Shown: positions 51,687-61,881, numbered from the stretch's first letter. The stretch is DNA of 64,000 nt from Vreelandella olivaria (GCA_004295565.1 AP019416.1:868001-932000); one strand, 5' to 3'. A program made the numbers and translations. Notes: generated by a model not told the origin, from the letters alone.

Positions 51687-52522
51687 TCAACTTGCCTCAT
51701 CCCTATCCGCAGATAGCGCTACCTCCTTGTACGTTTCAAGCGACTCAAGCCGCTCTTTAAGCGCATGGCTAATGGAGTCATAGGCCGTGCTGCCTAAGGT
51801 AATACGCAGTGGTGGGTTCGGCATGTCGGTTATTTTAATCATGGCATCAACGGTGTTGCCTGCATCGCCTTTAATGGCTAAGTCACCTGACGCCAGTGCC
51901 CTACGCAGCTCGCCTGCGGGGGTATCTTCATAGATTGGCGTCGTGAGTGTGCGATCCAGCCCTTCAGCAAAGTGGGTAGCAGTGGGCCCTGGCTCGGCGA
52001 TAATGAAATCAATCCCGAAAGGTGCGACTTCCTTCGCTACGGATTCGACGAACCCTTCGATGCCCCACTTCGTGGCGTGATAAAGGCTGAAGCTTGGATA
52101 GGCAATCTGGCCGCCCTCAGACGATACCTGAACGATGCGGCCACCCCTTGTTCGCGTAGATACGGCAGTACGGCGCGTATAAACTGGATGGAGCCTGTGA
52201 GGTTGGTGGCGATTTGCCGCTCAATCTGTGTGTCACTGGCTTCTTCGGCAGCGCCAAAGAGTCCATATCCCGCATTGCTAACGACCACATCGATTCGACC
52301 GAACGTCGTGAACGCTTGCGAGACGGTATCTCTCATCGTCTGTGTATCCGTCACGTCGAAAGTCAGTATCTGCAAACGATCACCGTGCAAGTCGAGCAAG
52401 TCGTCCAGCGACCCCTTGCGGCGTAGAGTTGCTATAACGTGGTCGCCGCGTTCTAGCAGCCGTTCAGTAAGCAGGCGGCCGAGGCCAGTGGATGTACCTG
52501 TGATAAGCCAGGTTTTAGCCAT
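51687..52522 (-). CDS. Short-chain dehydrogenase (one frame break)
   Basis: SDR of ~279 residues in the YbbO/SDR-like group. The cofactor motif is TWLITGTSTGLGRLLTERLL, then IDVVVSNAGYGLFGAAEEAS. After a G loss near 52144 it reads GGRIVQVSSEGGQIAYPSFS and YHATKWGIEGFVESVAKEVA (Tyr-xxx-Lys), then FIIAEPGPTATHFAEGL. The stop is at 51687. It is divergent from the LysR gene at 52632, which is the likely regulator. Confidence 0.87.
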
Positions 52523-52613
52523 GAGATATCTCCTAAGTCATTCATCAAGTGTTGCAAGACAAAGGCTAGGGCAGTAATACTGGTAAGAGAATACTCATCA
52601 ATTGGCATGAGGA

Positions 52614-52630
52614 GGTGAAAATTATTCACC
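52614..52630. promoter_or_regulatory. Palindrome overlapping the LysR translation-initiation region
   Basis: GGTGAA-AATTA-TTCACC lies directly before the lysR ATG at 52632 and overlaps the AGGAGG sequence (52610-52615), which is 16 bases from the ATG. It could be an operator or an RNA hairpin that affects ribosome access. Confidence 0.45.
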
Positions 52631-52631
52631 A

Positions 52632-53525
52632 ATGAGCAAGCCAACGTTCACCGACCTCAAGGCGTTTCAGGCCGTGGCGGAACATCGTAGCTTTCGCCGT
52701 GCAGCCGACCTGATGGGAGTGAGCCGCTCTTCACTCAGCCACACCGTGCGAACGCTTGAACAACGGTTGGGTACCCGGCTGCTGCACCGAACCACACGCA
52801 GCGTCTCGCTGACCGAGAGCGGCGAGCAGCTGCTATTGCGGCTCAGCCCGCTATTGCGCGATTTGGAATCGATCCTGGAGGATGCTTCCAGCGCCGAAGG
52901 AAAGATCACGGGACGGCTGCGTATCAATGGCAGTGAAGGGGCCGTGCGGCTGTTGCTGCAAACCGTAGTGCCGCGTTTTCTTGCCCTTCATGAGGGTGTC
53001 GAGCTTGATCTCGTGGCCGAAGGGCGGCTGGTCGATATTGTCGAGCAGGGATTTGATGCGGGCGTAAGACTGAGAGAGGCGGTTCCCCAGGATATGATCG
53101 CCATCCCTGTGGGTCATGAACTGCGTTTTCTTGCCGTTGCCTCCCCTGACTATCTACGTGGCCGGGTGGCACCAAAGATACCGGACGATCTGGCCTATCA
53201 CCAGTGCATAAGGCAACGGCTGCCGAGTGGAAAACTCTACCGCTGGGAGTTTCAGCAGTACGGCCAGGACGTGGCGGTAGATGTGCCTGGTGCGCTGACC
53301 TTGGACAGCAGCCAACTGATGGTGGAAGCCGCCGCAGATGGGTTGGGGATTGCCTATGTACCAGAGTCCTATGCGCACGCCTATTTGCGCGATGGGAGGC
53401 TGGTGACCGTGCTGGAAGCCTGGTGCCCGCACATCCCCGGGCTGTGTCTTTACTACCCCAATAACCGGCATGTGCCGCCCAGCCTGCGGGCTTTTATCGA
53501 CCTGCTGCGAAAGTTGCGAGCTTAG
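52632..53525 (+). CDS. LysR-family transcriptional regulator (intact)
   Basis: 297-residue LysR regulator. The N-terminal winged HTH reads FQAVAEHRSFRRAADLMGVS and RSSLSHTVRTLEQRLGTRLL, followed by HRTTRSVSLTESGEQLL. The ligand domain includes GRLRINGSEGAVRLLLQTVV and DGLGIAYVPESYAHAYL. Divergent from the SDR gene with ~110 bp between them; LysR proteins often control the divergent gene. No frame break. Confidence 0.9.
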   Translation: MSKPTFTDLKAFQAVAEHRSFRRAADLMGVSRSSLSHTVRTLEQRLGTRLLHRTTRSVSLTESGEQLLLRLSPLLRDLESILEDASSAEGKITGRLRINGSEGAVRLLLQTVVPRFLALHEGVELDLVAEGRLVDIVEQGFDAGVRLREAVPQDMIAIPVGHELRFLAVASPDYLRGRVAPKIPDDLAYHQCIRQRLPSGKLYRWEFQQYGQDVAVDVPGALTLDSSQLMVEAAADGLGIAYVPESYAHAYLRDGRLVTVLEAWCPHIPGLCLYYPNNRHVPPSLRAFIDLLRKLRA

Positions 53526-53660
53526 TCTCTACTAATGCAACCCACCTTGAATGAGCGCAGCGAACGTCTGGGCCGCTTCAGCTTCGCTGCAATTACCACG
53601 CACCATTTCTGCTGTATGGCCAATAACCCCCGCTATTAGGTGACATACCCCTTATGCGGG

Positions 53661-54796
53661 CTAGGTGACTTTTGGTACAGGCTTGGGTATGGCGCTGCCG
53701 GCCCTTGCCAGCCCCGCGGTAAAGGCAAGACATGCGAAGACCAGCACAGCGTAGTCGGGTGTCAGCCGATCCATCAAAAAGCCAAGAGTGGGGCGCCAGC
53801 CGTCTGGCCGATCGCTATGGTCAGGAAGCCAATCATCAGGCCTGTGGCAGGCCGGTCGGGCAGCGCGGTGACGCCCCATACCAGATAGACACCTGTCACC
53901 ATGATGTAAGCAGCACCGAACAGCATGCCTCCGACGATGGCCAGTAGGTGACGCTGGTACCAACCAAAAGAATGCCTGCCGCCAATGCCCCCAGAAAAAG
54001 CCAATGCACCCGGTCGATCCCGAAGCGCGCCACTAGTGTACCTGCGCCAGCTCCCACAATACCGGCTGCACCGATGGCGATCCAAAGCAGCCCCGCGCCG
54101 GTATTGCTCCAGCCAAGCTGCAGCGCGACGAGTTTACCGCCGAAAGACCAAATAGCGGTGCTGGACGCGCCCATCAGAAAAGCAGCCGCGATCAAGCGCA
54201 TAATAACGCTGTTAAAGGGGGGCAAACCGCCCGAGGTCTGGGTCGCCTTGGTGCCGCTGGGTACGCTGAGCGCGGCGACTACCGCCATCACAAAAGCGGC
54301 CACGGCAAAACAAGCGAAAGCCAGCCGCCATTGACCTCCCATCAGTAACGCGACTGGCCCAGAAAGCACCACACCGGCACTCGTTCCGGCATTAATGATC
54401 GTGTTGGTGGCACTCTGCCGTTTAGGGTGGACGGCGGCGGCCACTGCTGCCGCCATGGGCGGAGAGGCTAACCCCGTACTTGAGCCTGCCAGCATGACCG
54501 CGCAGGCGAGCAATAGAGGGCGCCATGGCGATGCCCGCCATGCCGACTGCCGCGACCAGCGCCGCGCCAATGGCGACGGCGCGAGCGCCGATCCGTTCGG
54601 TCAGGTACGCCGATAAAATGATGGCGACGCAGTAGCCCAGAAAAGATCCACCTGAGATAAAGCCACTCAAGGTGGGCGTGAGAGCAAGGTCAGTGTCGAT
54701 CTGGGGCAGGAAGAGTCCGAAGGCGAAGCGCGCAAAGCCATAGCACACCGCAATCAGGCCAAACCCCGCCGCGCCGAGGTACACGCTGGGGCTCAT
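53661..54796 (-). CDS. MFS transporter of the YbfB-like group (frame-broken)
   Basis: Twelve-helix transporter, ~380 residues. It begins MSPSVYLGAAGFGLIAVCYG with FARFAFGLFLPQIDTDLAL; NTIINAGTSAGVVLSGPVAL is the block shared with the intact transporter at 33762. Breaks lie near 54525, 53955 and 53780. The C-terminus reads TGVYLVWGVTALPDRPATGL and LMDRLTPDYAVLVFACLAF. The ATG at 54796 overlaps the tetR stop (ATGA), the same arrangement as at 34985. Confidence 0.82.
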
Positions 54797-55318
54797 GATC
54801 GTGCCTGCTTGAGCAGTGCTGATGCGGCTTTGTGTGCCGAGACTACCGCCCCGGGCCACGGTAAATCGCGGCCGCGGTGGCGCCTTCGTACAGGATAAGG
54901 ATCTGCTCGGCGAGTTCCGGCATCTCCTGTCCATCGTTTTCTATCGCGACAATGTCCTGGATCTTGTCATAAAGCCTTGCCTTGTGGGTCAGCACGGCGC
55001 CGGTGATTGCCGGTGTGTCACCGCCGGTCTCGCCGTAAGCACGCAAAAGAGGCATCCTCTTGCGCTCTCGCTCCTTATCCACTCTTCCAGCGCGTCGAAG
55101 AGCGCATCAACGCTGTTCACTTCGATGAGCGGCTGGAACCGTCGATGGCGCTCTTTAAGCACCTCAGTTATCAGCGCCGTTTTACTACCCGCATGCTTGT
55201 AGAGCGTTCGGCTCGACATGCCAGCCGCCTTGGTTAGCTTGTCCATCCCGGTGGCGGTAAAGCCGTGCCGGTCGAAAAGCTGCTCTGCTGCTGAAATAAG
55301 CTTTGTCTTGGTATCCAT
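54793..55318 (-). CDS. TetR-family repressor (frame-broken)
   Basis: Regulator of ~176 residues. The HTH is AAEQLFDRHGFTATGMDKLT and KAAGMSSRTLYKHAGSKTAL. A break near 55062 separates FLRAYGETGGDTPAITGAVL and LAEQILILYEGATAAAIYRG, and another near 54852 restores the ending at 54793. It overlaps the MFS gene by 4 bp. A 20-bp palindrome sits just upstream of its ATG. Confidence 0.83.
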
Positions 55319-55326
55319 GTGAGCAG

Positions 55327-55346
55327 TGTAAAACGATCATTTTACA
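55327..55346. promoter_or_regulatory. Palindromic TetR operator candidate
   Basis: TGTAAAA-CGATCA-TTTTACA, perfect 7-bp arms, 8 bp upstream of the tetR start. It lies where it can block the tetR-MFS promoter. Confidence 0.65.
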
Positions 55347-55385
55347 TGGTCAATTGTTACCTACTCGTGATGAAATACGAAGAAC

Positions 55386-56129
55386 TCACATCTTGTTGAG
55401 CATCTCCACCGCTTCATCGAAGTGTCCGTCGCGCTCCGCCCAGCGCAGGAAGTTGACGTTTTCCACTAGAATTTCCTTGGGCGTGGGTTTTTCGTGGAAC
55501 AGCTTCATGACTTCGTCGATAAAGTCATTGAGCGGCATATAGCCTTCGCGGGTCGACTGGCCGGGTGTCAGTTCCGTCTGCACGGCGGGAGGCGCCAGTT
55601 CGATGAGCTCGACCTTGCCCTTGAGCTGTTCGCGGAGCGAAATCGTATAGGAGTGAATGGCCGCCTTGGTGGCGTTGTAGGTAGGCGTGCCGCTTAACGG
55701 CACAAACGCCAACCCGGAGGATACGTTTACGATCGTCGCGTCTGACTGGCTTACCAAGTGGTTGATCAGTGCGTTGGTCAGCCGGATAGGCCCTAGCAGA
55801 TTGGTGACGACCGTTTGTTCGGCATCAATGAGGTCATGGGTACTGGTCAAGTCCTCGCGGCGCATGATGCCCGCATTGTTGATCAGCACGTTGAGGTTGG
55901 GGTGCTCAGCGACGACACGCTTCGCAAAGGCGGCGATGTCATCTGAATCCTCGACATCGAGAACCATCGCGTGCATGTCGCGCTGGCCAGTAATGGTGTC
56001 CTCCAGCGTTTCCATGCGCCGCCCAGCGACGATAACGGTGTTGCCCAGCGCGTTAAAGCGTAGAGCTAGCTCCCGGCCAATGCCGGAGCCACCGCCGGTG
56101 ATGAGAATAGTGTTTCCTGATGTTTTCAC
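55386..56129 (-). CDS. DltE-like short-chain dehydrogenase (intact)
   Basis: 247-residue SDR. The cofactor site is NTILITGGGSGIGRELALRF and VIVAGRR (Arg pair suggests NADPH). LNVLINNAGIMRREDL, TIVNVSSGLAFVPLSGTPTY and NATKAAIHSYTISLREQL carry NNAG, Ser, Tyr and Lys. The C-terminal extension (MKLFHEKPTPKEILVENVNF) is typical of DltE-type proteins. It lies upstream of the tetR gene on the same strand, separated by 67 bp containing the operator. Confidence 0.9.
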   Translation of the reverse strand: MKTSGNTILITGGGSGIGRELALRFNALGNTVIVAGRRMETLEDTITGQRDMHAMVLDVEDSDDIAAFAKRVVAEHPNLNVLINNAGIMRREDLTSTHDLIDAEQTVVTNLLGPIRLTNALINHLVSQSDATIVNVSSGLAFVPLSGTPTYNATKAAIHSYTISLREQLKGKVELIELAPPAVQTELTPGQSTREGYMPLNDFIDEVMKLFHEKPTPKEILVENVNFLRWAERDGHFDEAVEMLNKM

Positions 56130-56506
56130 TGTTATACACTCCGCCTACCATTAGGATTCAATGCCATCAATATGGATGTCGATAGTCGCGCTACTCAAGC
56201 CGCTTCGTTGGTGAGATCCCTAAACGGCTGCGCTGACCTTTACTTTTTAACAATTCCACAGCGGCAGGGCTTGCCAACCCTTGCGCAAAACTTGCCTGAT
56301 CCTGCAGGGGTAGATGAATACCTTCAGCATCTTGCTAACGTTGAGTTGAAAGGCGGGAGAAAATCAGACGAATTCACTCAAACAGACCGTCCATACGTAT
56401 GCCAAGCGCAGCTAAAACAGGCTGCGCTGGCAGAAAACTATCGCGGCGGCCAGTAACCATGCAGCGACGTCGCAGCGAATAGGCTCTTGTACCGCATGGC
56501 ACTTGA
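56130..56506. other. Intergenic stretch between SDR and RidA genes
   Basis: 377 bp. Apart from remnant copy B it holds no recognisable gene, hairpin or repeat. Confidence 0.4.
56242..56330 (-). pseudogene. Small-protein remnant, copy B
   Basis: Reads QDAEGIHLPLQDQASFAQ then GLASPAAVELLKS and on into unrelated sequence. It is homologous to the remnant at 46370: twelve of 21 residues match across the QxxARFAQxLAS...LLK block, and DNA identity is also visible. Neither copy has a complete gene. Possibly the end of a DUF1778-type antitoxin; low certainty. Confidence 0.4.
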
Positions 56507-56899
56507 TTACTCGGGTAGTCTGGCAATGACCTTGATTTCAAAATCGAACCCCGCCAGCCATGTCACGCCGACCGCCGTCCAGTTCGGATAAGGTTTTTCT
56601 GGAAACGCGCGCGCCTTGGCTTCCAACCAGATAGGGAATTGGGCTTCCGGGTCGGTATGGAAGCTCGTCACATCGACGATATCGTCGAAGCTTGCGCCCG
56701 CTGCTTCCAGTACTCTCTGTAGGTTGTCGAAAGCAAGCTGCACCTGAGCGGCAAAATCTGGCTCGGGCGAGCCGTCTTCACGACTGCCTACTTGGCCCGA
56801 GACAAACAGAAAATCGCCCGAGCGAACGGCGGCGGAATAGGTATTCTGGTCATAAAGTGCCTGGCGGCCCGAGGGGAAAACAGCGTCACGCTTAGCCAT
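56507..56899 (-). CDS. RidA-family protein (intact)
   Basis: 130-residue RidA/YjgF superfamily member. SAAVRSGDFLFVSGQVGSRE, AFDNLQRVLEAAGASFDDIV and WLAGFDFEIKVIARLPE are family blocks. The Arg near the C-terminus (KVIARLP) corresponds to the RidA position that binds the substrate carboxylate in some members. The ATG at 56899 is preferred to an upstream one at 56911 because GGAGATTCAC sits before it. It is divergent from a LysR gene, a common regulatory arrangement. Confidence 0.88.
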   Translation of the reverse strand: MAKRDAVFPSGRQALYDQNTYSAAVRSGDFLFVSGQVGSREDGSPEPDFAAQVQLAFDNLQRVLEAAGASFDDIVDVTSFHTDPEAQFPIWLEAKARAFPEKPYPNWTAVGVTWLAGFDFEIKVIARLPE

Positions 56900-57038
56900 G
56901 TGAATCTCCATCAGTAGGTCAAAACCGACCCGTTGTTTACGATGAAGTCACTTTAGACCTCCATTTTTGGTGGATAAACGGTGAATTCTGTTCAACATTG
57001 TTTGTAGTTTTCAAACAATCACAAGGACTGGTATAGCC

Positions 57039-57977
57039 ATGGATCGCTTTAACGCCATGCAGGCATTTGCTCGGGTGGTAGAGACGGGCAGCTTTACCAA
57101 AGCAGCTGAAACACTGCACATGAGCAAAACCAGCGTGACGCAACTGGTGCAACAATTAGAGGCAAGGCTGCGTGTAAAGCTGCTCAACCGCACCACACGT
57201 AAGGTTAACGTCACGGCTGACGGTGCTGCCTATTATGAGCGCGTTATAAAGCTATTAGCCGATATGGATGATGCTGAAACGAGCCTGTCCAACGCCTCGG
57301 TGTTGCCTCGCGGCCGACTAAGGGTGGACGTGCCCAGCCCGTTCGCGCGGATGATCTTGATACCAGCGTTGCCTGCTTTCCACGCTCAATACCCCGATAT
57401 TCAAATTGATATGGGGGCGAGTGACCGCATGGTGGATCTGATAGGTGAAAGCGTGGACTGTGTGGTGCGTGGCGGAGAACTCACGGATTTATCGTTAGTG
57501 GCACGCCGCGTAGGCGACCTGAAGATCGGTATTTACGCAGCGCCGAGCTATCTGGAAAGTGCTGGTTTGCCTTCGCACCCGCAAGAACTCTCAGCTCCCC
57601 CCTCACTACATTGTAGGGTTCCGATGGGCTCGTGCCGGGTGGGTTCTCCCTACGCCATGTACCGCAGCGGAGAGCGCGTTACCGTACAAGGGCGCTATGT
57701 GATTTCGGTTGATGACGGTAATGCCGGTCTTGCGGCAGGCATCGCGGGGCTCGGCGTAGTTTGGCTTCCTAACTATATGGCCAGTGAGCACGTATCTCGC
57801 GGGGAGCTGGTTCGCCTATTTGATGGTTGGCATCTCGATCCAATGCCGATGTACGTCGCATTTCCACCGAATCGGCACGTAAGCGCCAAGCTGCGCGTGT
57901 TCATCGATTGGGTTGTGGAGTTGATGGCTCAGCATGCGCCCATGGTTGATCGACGGGAGCAACCGCGATACAAGTAG
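57039..57977 (+). CDS. LysR-family regulator (locally frame-shifted)
   Basis: Approximately 312-residue LysR protein of the HTH group with NAMQAFARVVETGSFTKAAE and TLHMSKTSVTQLVQQLEARL, then LNRTTRKVNVTADGAAYYER. The ligand domain is GRLRVDVPSPFARMILIPAL and IAGLGVVWLPNYMASEHV. A compensating pair of frame changes between ~57597 and ~57648 garbles about 17 residues (HYIVGFRWARAGWVLP is the expected reading), after which the original frame resumes. Divergent from ridA. Confidence 0.86.
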   Translation: MDRFNAMQAFARVVETGSFTKAAETLHMSKTSVTQLVQQLEARLRVKLLNRTTRKVNVTADGAAYYERVIKLLADMDDAETSLSNASVLPRGRLRVDVPSPFARMILIPALPAFHAQYPDIQIDMGASDRMVDLIGESVDCVVRGGELTDLSLVARRVGDLKIGIYAAPSYLESAGLPSHPQELSAPPSLHCRVPMGSCRVGSPYAMYRSGERVTVQGRYVISVDDGNAGLAAGIAGLGVVWLPNYMASEHVSRGELVRLFDGWHLDPMPMYVAFPPNRHVSAKLRVFIDWVVELMAQHAPMVDRREQPRYK

Positions 57978-58021
57978 CTAGTTCACTCGCGCTTTACTCT
58001 GGTAATTCCATGAGAGGACAC

Positions 58022-60095
58022 TTATTTTTTTAGCACGGGAGCGCTCGTGGCTTTAGGCATAGACTTAATCTGTGGCCGCTCCGCCATGATGCGTGCAAGG
58101 CGCTCTAGGGCTAGTTCGAGCCGCTCAATTAAGCCTTCCAGCAGCACCCGGCGGTCGGCGGGGACATCGCCATAGGCCATAATCGCTTCGTCCAGCTGTT
58201 TACCTGCTTCACGAATTCCTTGGGGCGGCCGCCCGTTGGCGCTCTTCAAACCCGCTAGCTAGCGTACCTAGTAGGTGGCGATGCGCCTCGCGGATTCGCG
58301 GATGCGGTGCATCATCAAGCCGGTCACGCAGGCGCAGCGTCGCGGTGCCCACATCCAGCCCGGTTAAGCCAAGAATAAACAGGTGGCGCTGGTCTTCAGG
58401 CAGCATATCGTCGTGCTGGGCCAACTGAAGAATCCGATCCGCCATATGGCCGCTGAAGCGGGTTTCGGCGTCGCGAATCGAGCGCCGCGTTAGCTCATGA
58501 ATGTCTGTGGAAATGGCGCTGATCAGTCGCCGCCGTCTAAGGCGCGTGCCTAGCCCCGGCAGCAGACGAAAGCCCATTACCACGCAGCTAAGCCCGATCA
58601 CCACGGCCACCACGCGGTTGGCGAAACTATCGAATGAGAAATCCATACCGTTGCCGGGCATGGTCAGCAGAATATTGAAAATCGTAAACGCCAGGCAGTA
58701 CCCCATCGTGGCTGGATTGGTGGCACCCAATAATCCCAAAAACAGCGGTGTACCGAAAATCAATGCTAGCAGGGGAAAGCCATTGGCCTGGGAAAGCAGC
58801 ACATGGCCGAATAGAAAGGCGCTGGGAATCGCCGCCAGCATGCCTTTGTAGAACATCATGGTGATCGCGATAGGGTTGTCACGGCTGGCGAAGAAGGCGG
58901 AAAACAGCGTGCCGAGCATCATCGCAATCATGGCGCTCTGCCAGGCGGTGACAATCCAAAAAGCCGCCAGTAGCGAGAATACCAGGCCCGAGCGCATAGC
59001 GTTGATACTCGCGGCGAGGTGATCGCGGTGCCAGGCCAGCGGCGATGAACGCAGTTTATGGCTCTCCGGAGAGGCAATCGCTTCCCGGGCATCGAGCATG
59101 ATCATGGCGTGCCCGATCGATTCACGTAGCCCCAAGCGCAGGCGCCGGTCAAGCGGGGCTAAGCGGCTCTCCTCCTCGTTTTCGTGAACCTGCTGGCGTA
59201 ACGCCTGAAGAGCTTTTCTGGCCTCAACCACGCCTTTAACGTGTTCAGCATCGCGAAAGCCTTGCGCGATCTGCCCCGCCAGTTCGATACTTTGCGGGGC
59301 GAGGCGGTCGGCGTGGTCGTGCATCAGTTGATGCAGCGCCTGAAGATTGGCGAAAAAGCGCAGCGTGCGGCGGGTTAGTACGTGGGTGGCGCGTACCCGG
59401 CCAGGGCCTGCCGGGCCTTCAAAACGGGCGGCTTGGCTATCGGTTTCCAGCAGGGTTAACGGCCCGAGGCTACTACGCAGGGCTTTCTGCATCGCCGGGA
59501 TATCGTCGCTGGCTTCTAAGCGCAGTGCGGCATGCTCGAAGGCTTGGTTGATGACGTTGTCGGCCTGGGTGGCAAGGTGGGTGCCCACATGGGATGGCCA
59601 GAGCAGCGAGCTGACCAGCATGGCGCAGATGGCGCCCAGCCCGAGTTCGGTAAGGCGCGCCACGGCGATATCGAAGATCCCAGCGGGTGCGCTGCCGCTG
59701 GAGATGACCACGATCAGCATGGCCGTGACGGAGGCCATCAGGCAGCCGTAAGTGTAGTTATTACGCCACAGCGAGCCCACGTAGGTACACAGCATAATCC
59801 AGGTGGTCAGTACGATAAGTGCCGGTACGCGGGCCTGAGCGAAGAGCGCCATGATCGCGATGCCCGCCACGGCGCCAATCAAAGTGCCGACAAGCTGGCA
59901 GATACCTTTCTCTACCACCATACCGCTCATGGGGCGAATCTGCAGAAACGCCGCCGACATCAGCGCCCAGTAGGGGCGTTCAACGTCAAGCCAGAGCGCA
60001 ACATAAAGGGCGAGCATCATCGCCAGGGTGGTCTTGATGGCAAACTTGACCGCCGTGGCGTTGGGCGTCAGGTAGGTGCTAATAAAGGGTGACAT
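58022..60095 (-). CDS. aaeB: AaeB/YccS-like FUSC-family aromatic-acid efflux protein
   Basis: Inner-membrane efflux protein of the FUSC family, ~690 residues. It has two six-helix membrane halves (KTTLAMMLALYVALWLDVER and IVTAWQSAMIAMMLGTLFSA) each followed by a cytosolic helical domain. RPYWALMSAAFLQIRPMSGM and YTYGCLMASVTAMLIVVISS are typical. The uncorrected frame ends at 58209 (AAAPRNS); two lost C bases near 58225 would join the next frame (GIREAGKQLDEAIMAYGDV) and end at 58022. I favour the longer form. Part of an aaeXAB-like operon with the HlyD and DUF1656 genes. Confidence 0.82.
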
Positions 60096-60098
60096 AGG

Positions 60099-60970
60099 TC
60101 ATTCAGGCTGTTCGGTAGGGCGGACACGCACGGTCGCTGTCATGCCGACACTCAGCAGCGTGTCATCAGGAACCTCAGCGAGTGAAATACGCACCGGAAT
60201 GCGCTGCGCCAAGCGCACCCAGTTAAAGGTGGGTTCCACCTGGGGCAACAACTGCTGGTTAAGGGTTGTGTTGCTGTCGGCGATGCCCCGGCCAATACCT
60301 GCCACTCGTCCATCCAGGTGAGTATCACCGTTCATCAGAATCACATCTACCGGGTCACCAACCTTGATTGAGTCCATTTTGGTCTCTTCAAAATAGCCCA
60401 CTACATAGAAGGAGTTATCCGCAATCAGCGCCATGACGGGAGAGCCGCGGTTGGCATACGTGCCAGCAGTGAGCTGCACATTGAGTATGTGGCCGCTCGC
60501 TGGTGCGGTTATTTGGGTGCGCGCTAAATCAAGCTGAGCACTGGCAAGCTCCGCCTGGGCCTGCTGTAAATCGGCGGCTGCAATCCGCGAGTTGATCTGG
60601 GCGATCTGCTGGTTTTCTGCGCTAATCGCACGATTGTTGCTCAACTGGTTACGCCGACTCTCCTCGGCGCGGCTTAGTTCCAGGGTGGCCTGACGGTGCT
60701 CAACCGTGGCCTGAGCGCTGTCGACCGCTGCTTGGTAGCGAGTATCGTCGATCGCAAACAGCGTATCGCCCTGGGCAACATAATCGGTATCGGCCACTTC
60801 AAGCGTGCGTACCCAGCCTGAAACATCCGGGGCAATGGTAACAACCTCAGCATGCACTCGGGCGTCGCGGGTCCAGGGGGTGTAAGGTAGTAGCGCCATA
60901 GCCAAGCACCGGCGGCAATAGCGATAGCGACAATAATTAAAGTGAGCAAAATACGAAGCGAAGGGCGCAT
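60099..60970 (-). CDS. aaeA: AaeA-like HlyD-family membrane-fusion protein (one frame break)
   Basis: Adaptor of ~290 residues with one N-terminal membrane anchor (RILLTLIIVAIAIAAGAWLW). The lipoyl domain has VTIAPDVSGWVRTLEVADTD and YVAQGDTLFAIDDTRYQAAV; a short alpha-hairpin is followed by ITAPASGHILNVQLTAGTYA and FNWVRLAQRIPVRISLAEVP, the AaeA/EmrA pattern. A break near 60890, after the anchor, separates the N-terminus. It lies 3 bp upstream of aaeB. Confidence 0.87.
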
Positions 60971-60993
60971 CAGCGATTCTCTCAGGGGCTATC

Positions 60994-61212
60994 TCAAGGG
61001 CTTTGAAGCAACACAGTAAACAGGAAGGTAGTGGCTGCTGTGAAGATGACAAACAGCGAGATATCGAACCATGCCTCGTACCAGAGCGCGTAATCGCCGG
61101 CCACCCAGTGCAGTAGCGAGCGAACAGTCAGCGTAGCAATAAAGCCCATTAACGCGTAGATCAGCAGTGGGCTAAGGTAGATGCCACCAACGGCGATTTC
61201 TTGAAGACCCAT
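60994..61212 (-). CDS. aaeX: AaeX-like DUF1656 small membrane protein
   Basis: 72-residue two-helix protein: GGIYLSPLLIYALMGFIATL and ISLFVIFTAATTFLFTVLL. DUF1656 proteins are the constant first gene of aaeXAB operons. Intact; the ATG at 61212 has AAGGTTGTT upstream. It lies 23 bp before aaeA. Confidence 0.88.
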   Translation of the reverse strand: MGLQEIAVGGIYLSPLLIYALMGFIATLTVRSLLHWVAGDYALWYEAWFDISLFVIFTAATTFLFTVLLQSP

Positions 61213-61434
61213 AACAACCTTAAGTGGACTAGCAGTACGAAAATTTAACCCCAGCCGGGAACAAATCAGCCGACAGTATAGTGAGAATAAACATAGATTG
61301 CCTGGAAAGGGGAACCAGGTGTCATCACGTTAGGGGTGACACTGATGGGGTGCGTGTTTAGCCCCGTTGCGGCTGTGTTAAAGTGTTATGACGTCGATTT
61401 TCCTTTATTTTCGCTGAATAGTTGATCATTCCCT
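61213..61434. other. Divergent promoter region, aaeX / Rrf2 gene
   Basis: 222 bp between divergent genes. GGTGTCATCACGTTAGGGGTGACACTG contains inverted arms GTGTCA and TGACAC at about 61319-61345, a possible operator. No gene is seen. An aaeR-type LysR regulator is absent here. Confidence 0.4.
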
Positions 61435-61881
61435 TTGAGAACCGATAGCCGTCTCTCGCATGCTGCATGTGCTGCTGCACATCGCGCGGGAATCCCAACC
61501 GATTACCTCTGAGCAGATTGGCGCCATGCTAGGCACCAACGCTGCCGTGGTGCGGCGCACCATGGCGGGGCTGCGTAAAGCGGGCTATGTAAAGTCTGAA
61601 AAAGGCCACAACGGTGGCTGGCGTATCGCCTGCGATTTGCACAAGGTAACACTGCTGGATATCCACAACGCCGTAGGCGGGCCGCGCATTTTGCCATCGG
61701 CACCGACCGTGATAACCCAGACTGCGCGGTAGAACAGGTGGTTAATGCGGCGCTGTTTGATGCCATGCGCGAAGCGGAAGCGCTGCTGATCGAACGCTTA
61801 GGAGCGGTCACGCTGGCAGAGCTTGCTGAGCAGTTTGATGATATTGCCACCCGCAAAGGCTACCAACTGCCGACGCCTTAA
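61435..61881 (+). CDS. Rrf2-family transcriptional regulator (frame-broken)
   Basis: Winged-helix regulator of ~149 residues. After restoring one C near 61459, the N-terminus reads RTDSRLSRMLHVLLHIARES from a TTG at 61435, the usual Rrf2 start. ITSEQIGAMLGTNAAVVRRT and AGLRKAGYVKSEKGHNGGWR are the HTH and wing. A T loss near 61691 separates the C-terminus (NPDCAVEQVVNAALFDAMRE). The three Fe-S Cys of IscR/NsrR are absent; only one Cys remains there, as in YwnA-type members. Adjacent to a flavin oxidoreductase, a common pairing. Confidence 0.84.
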
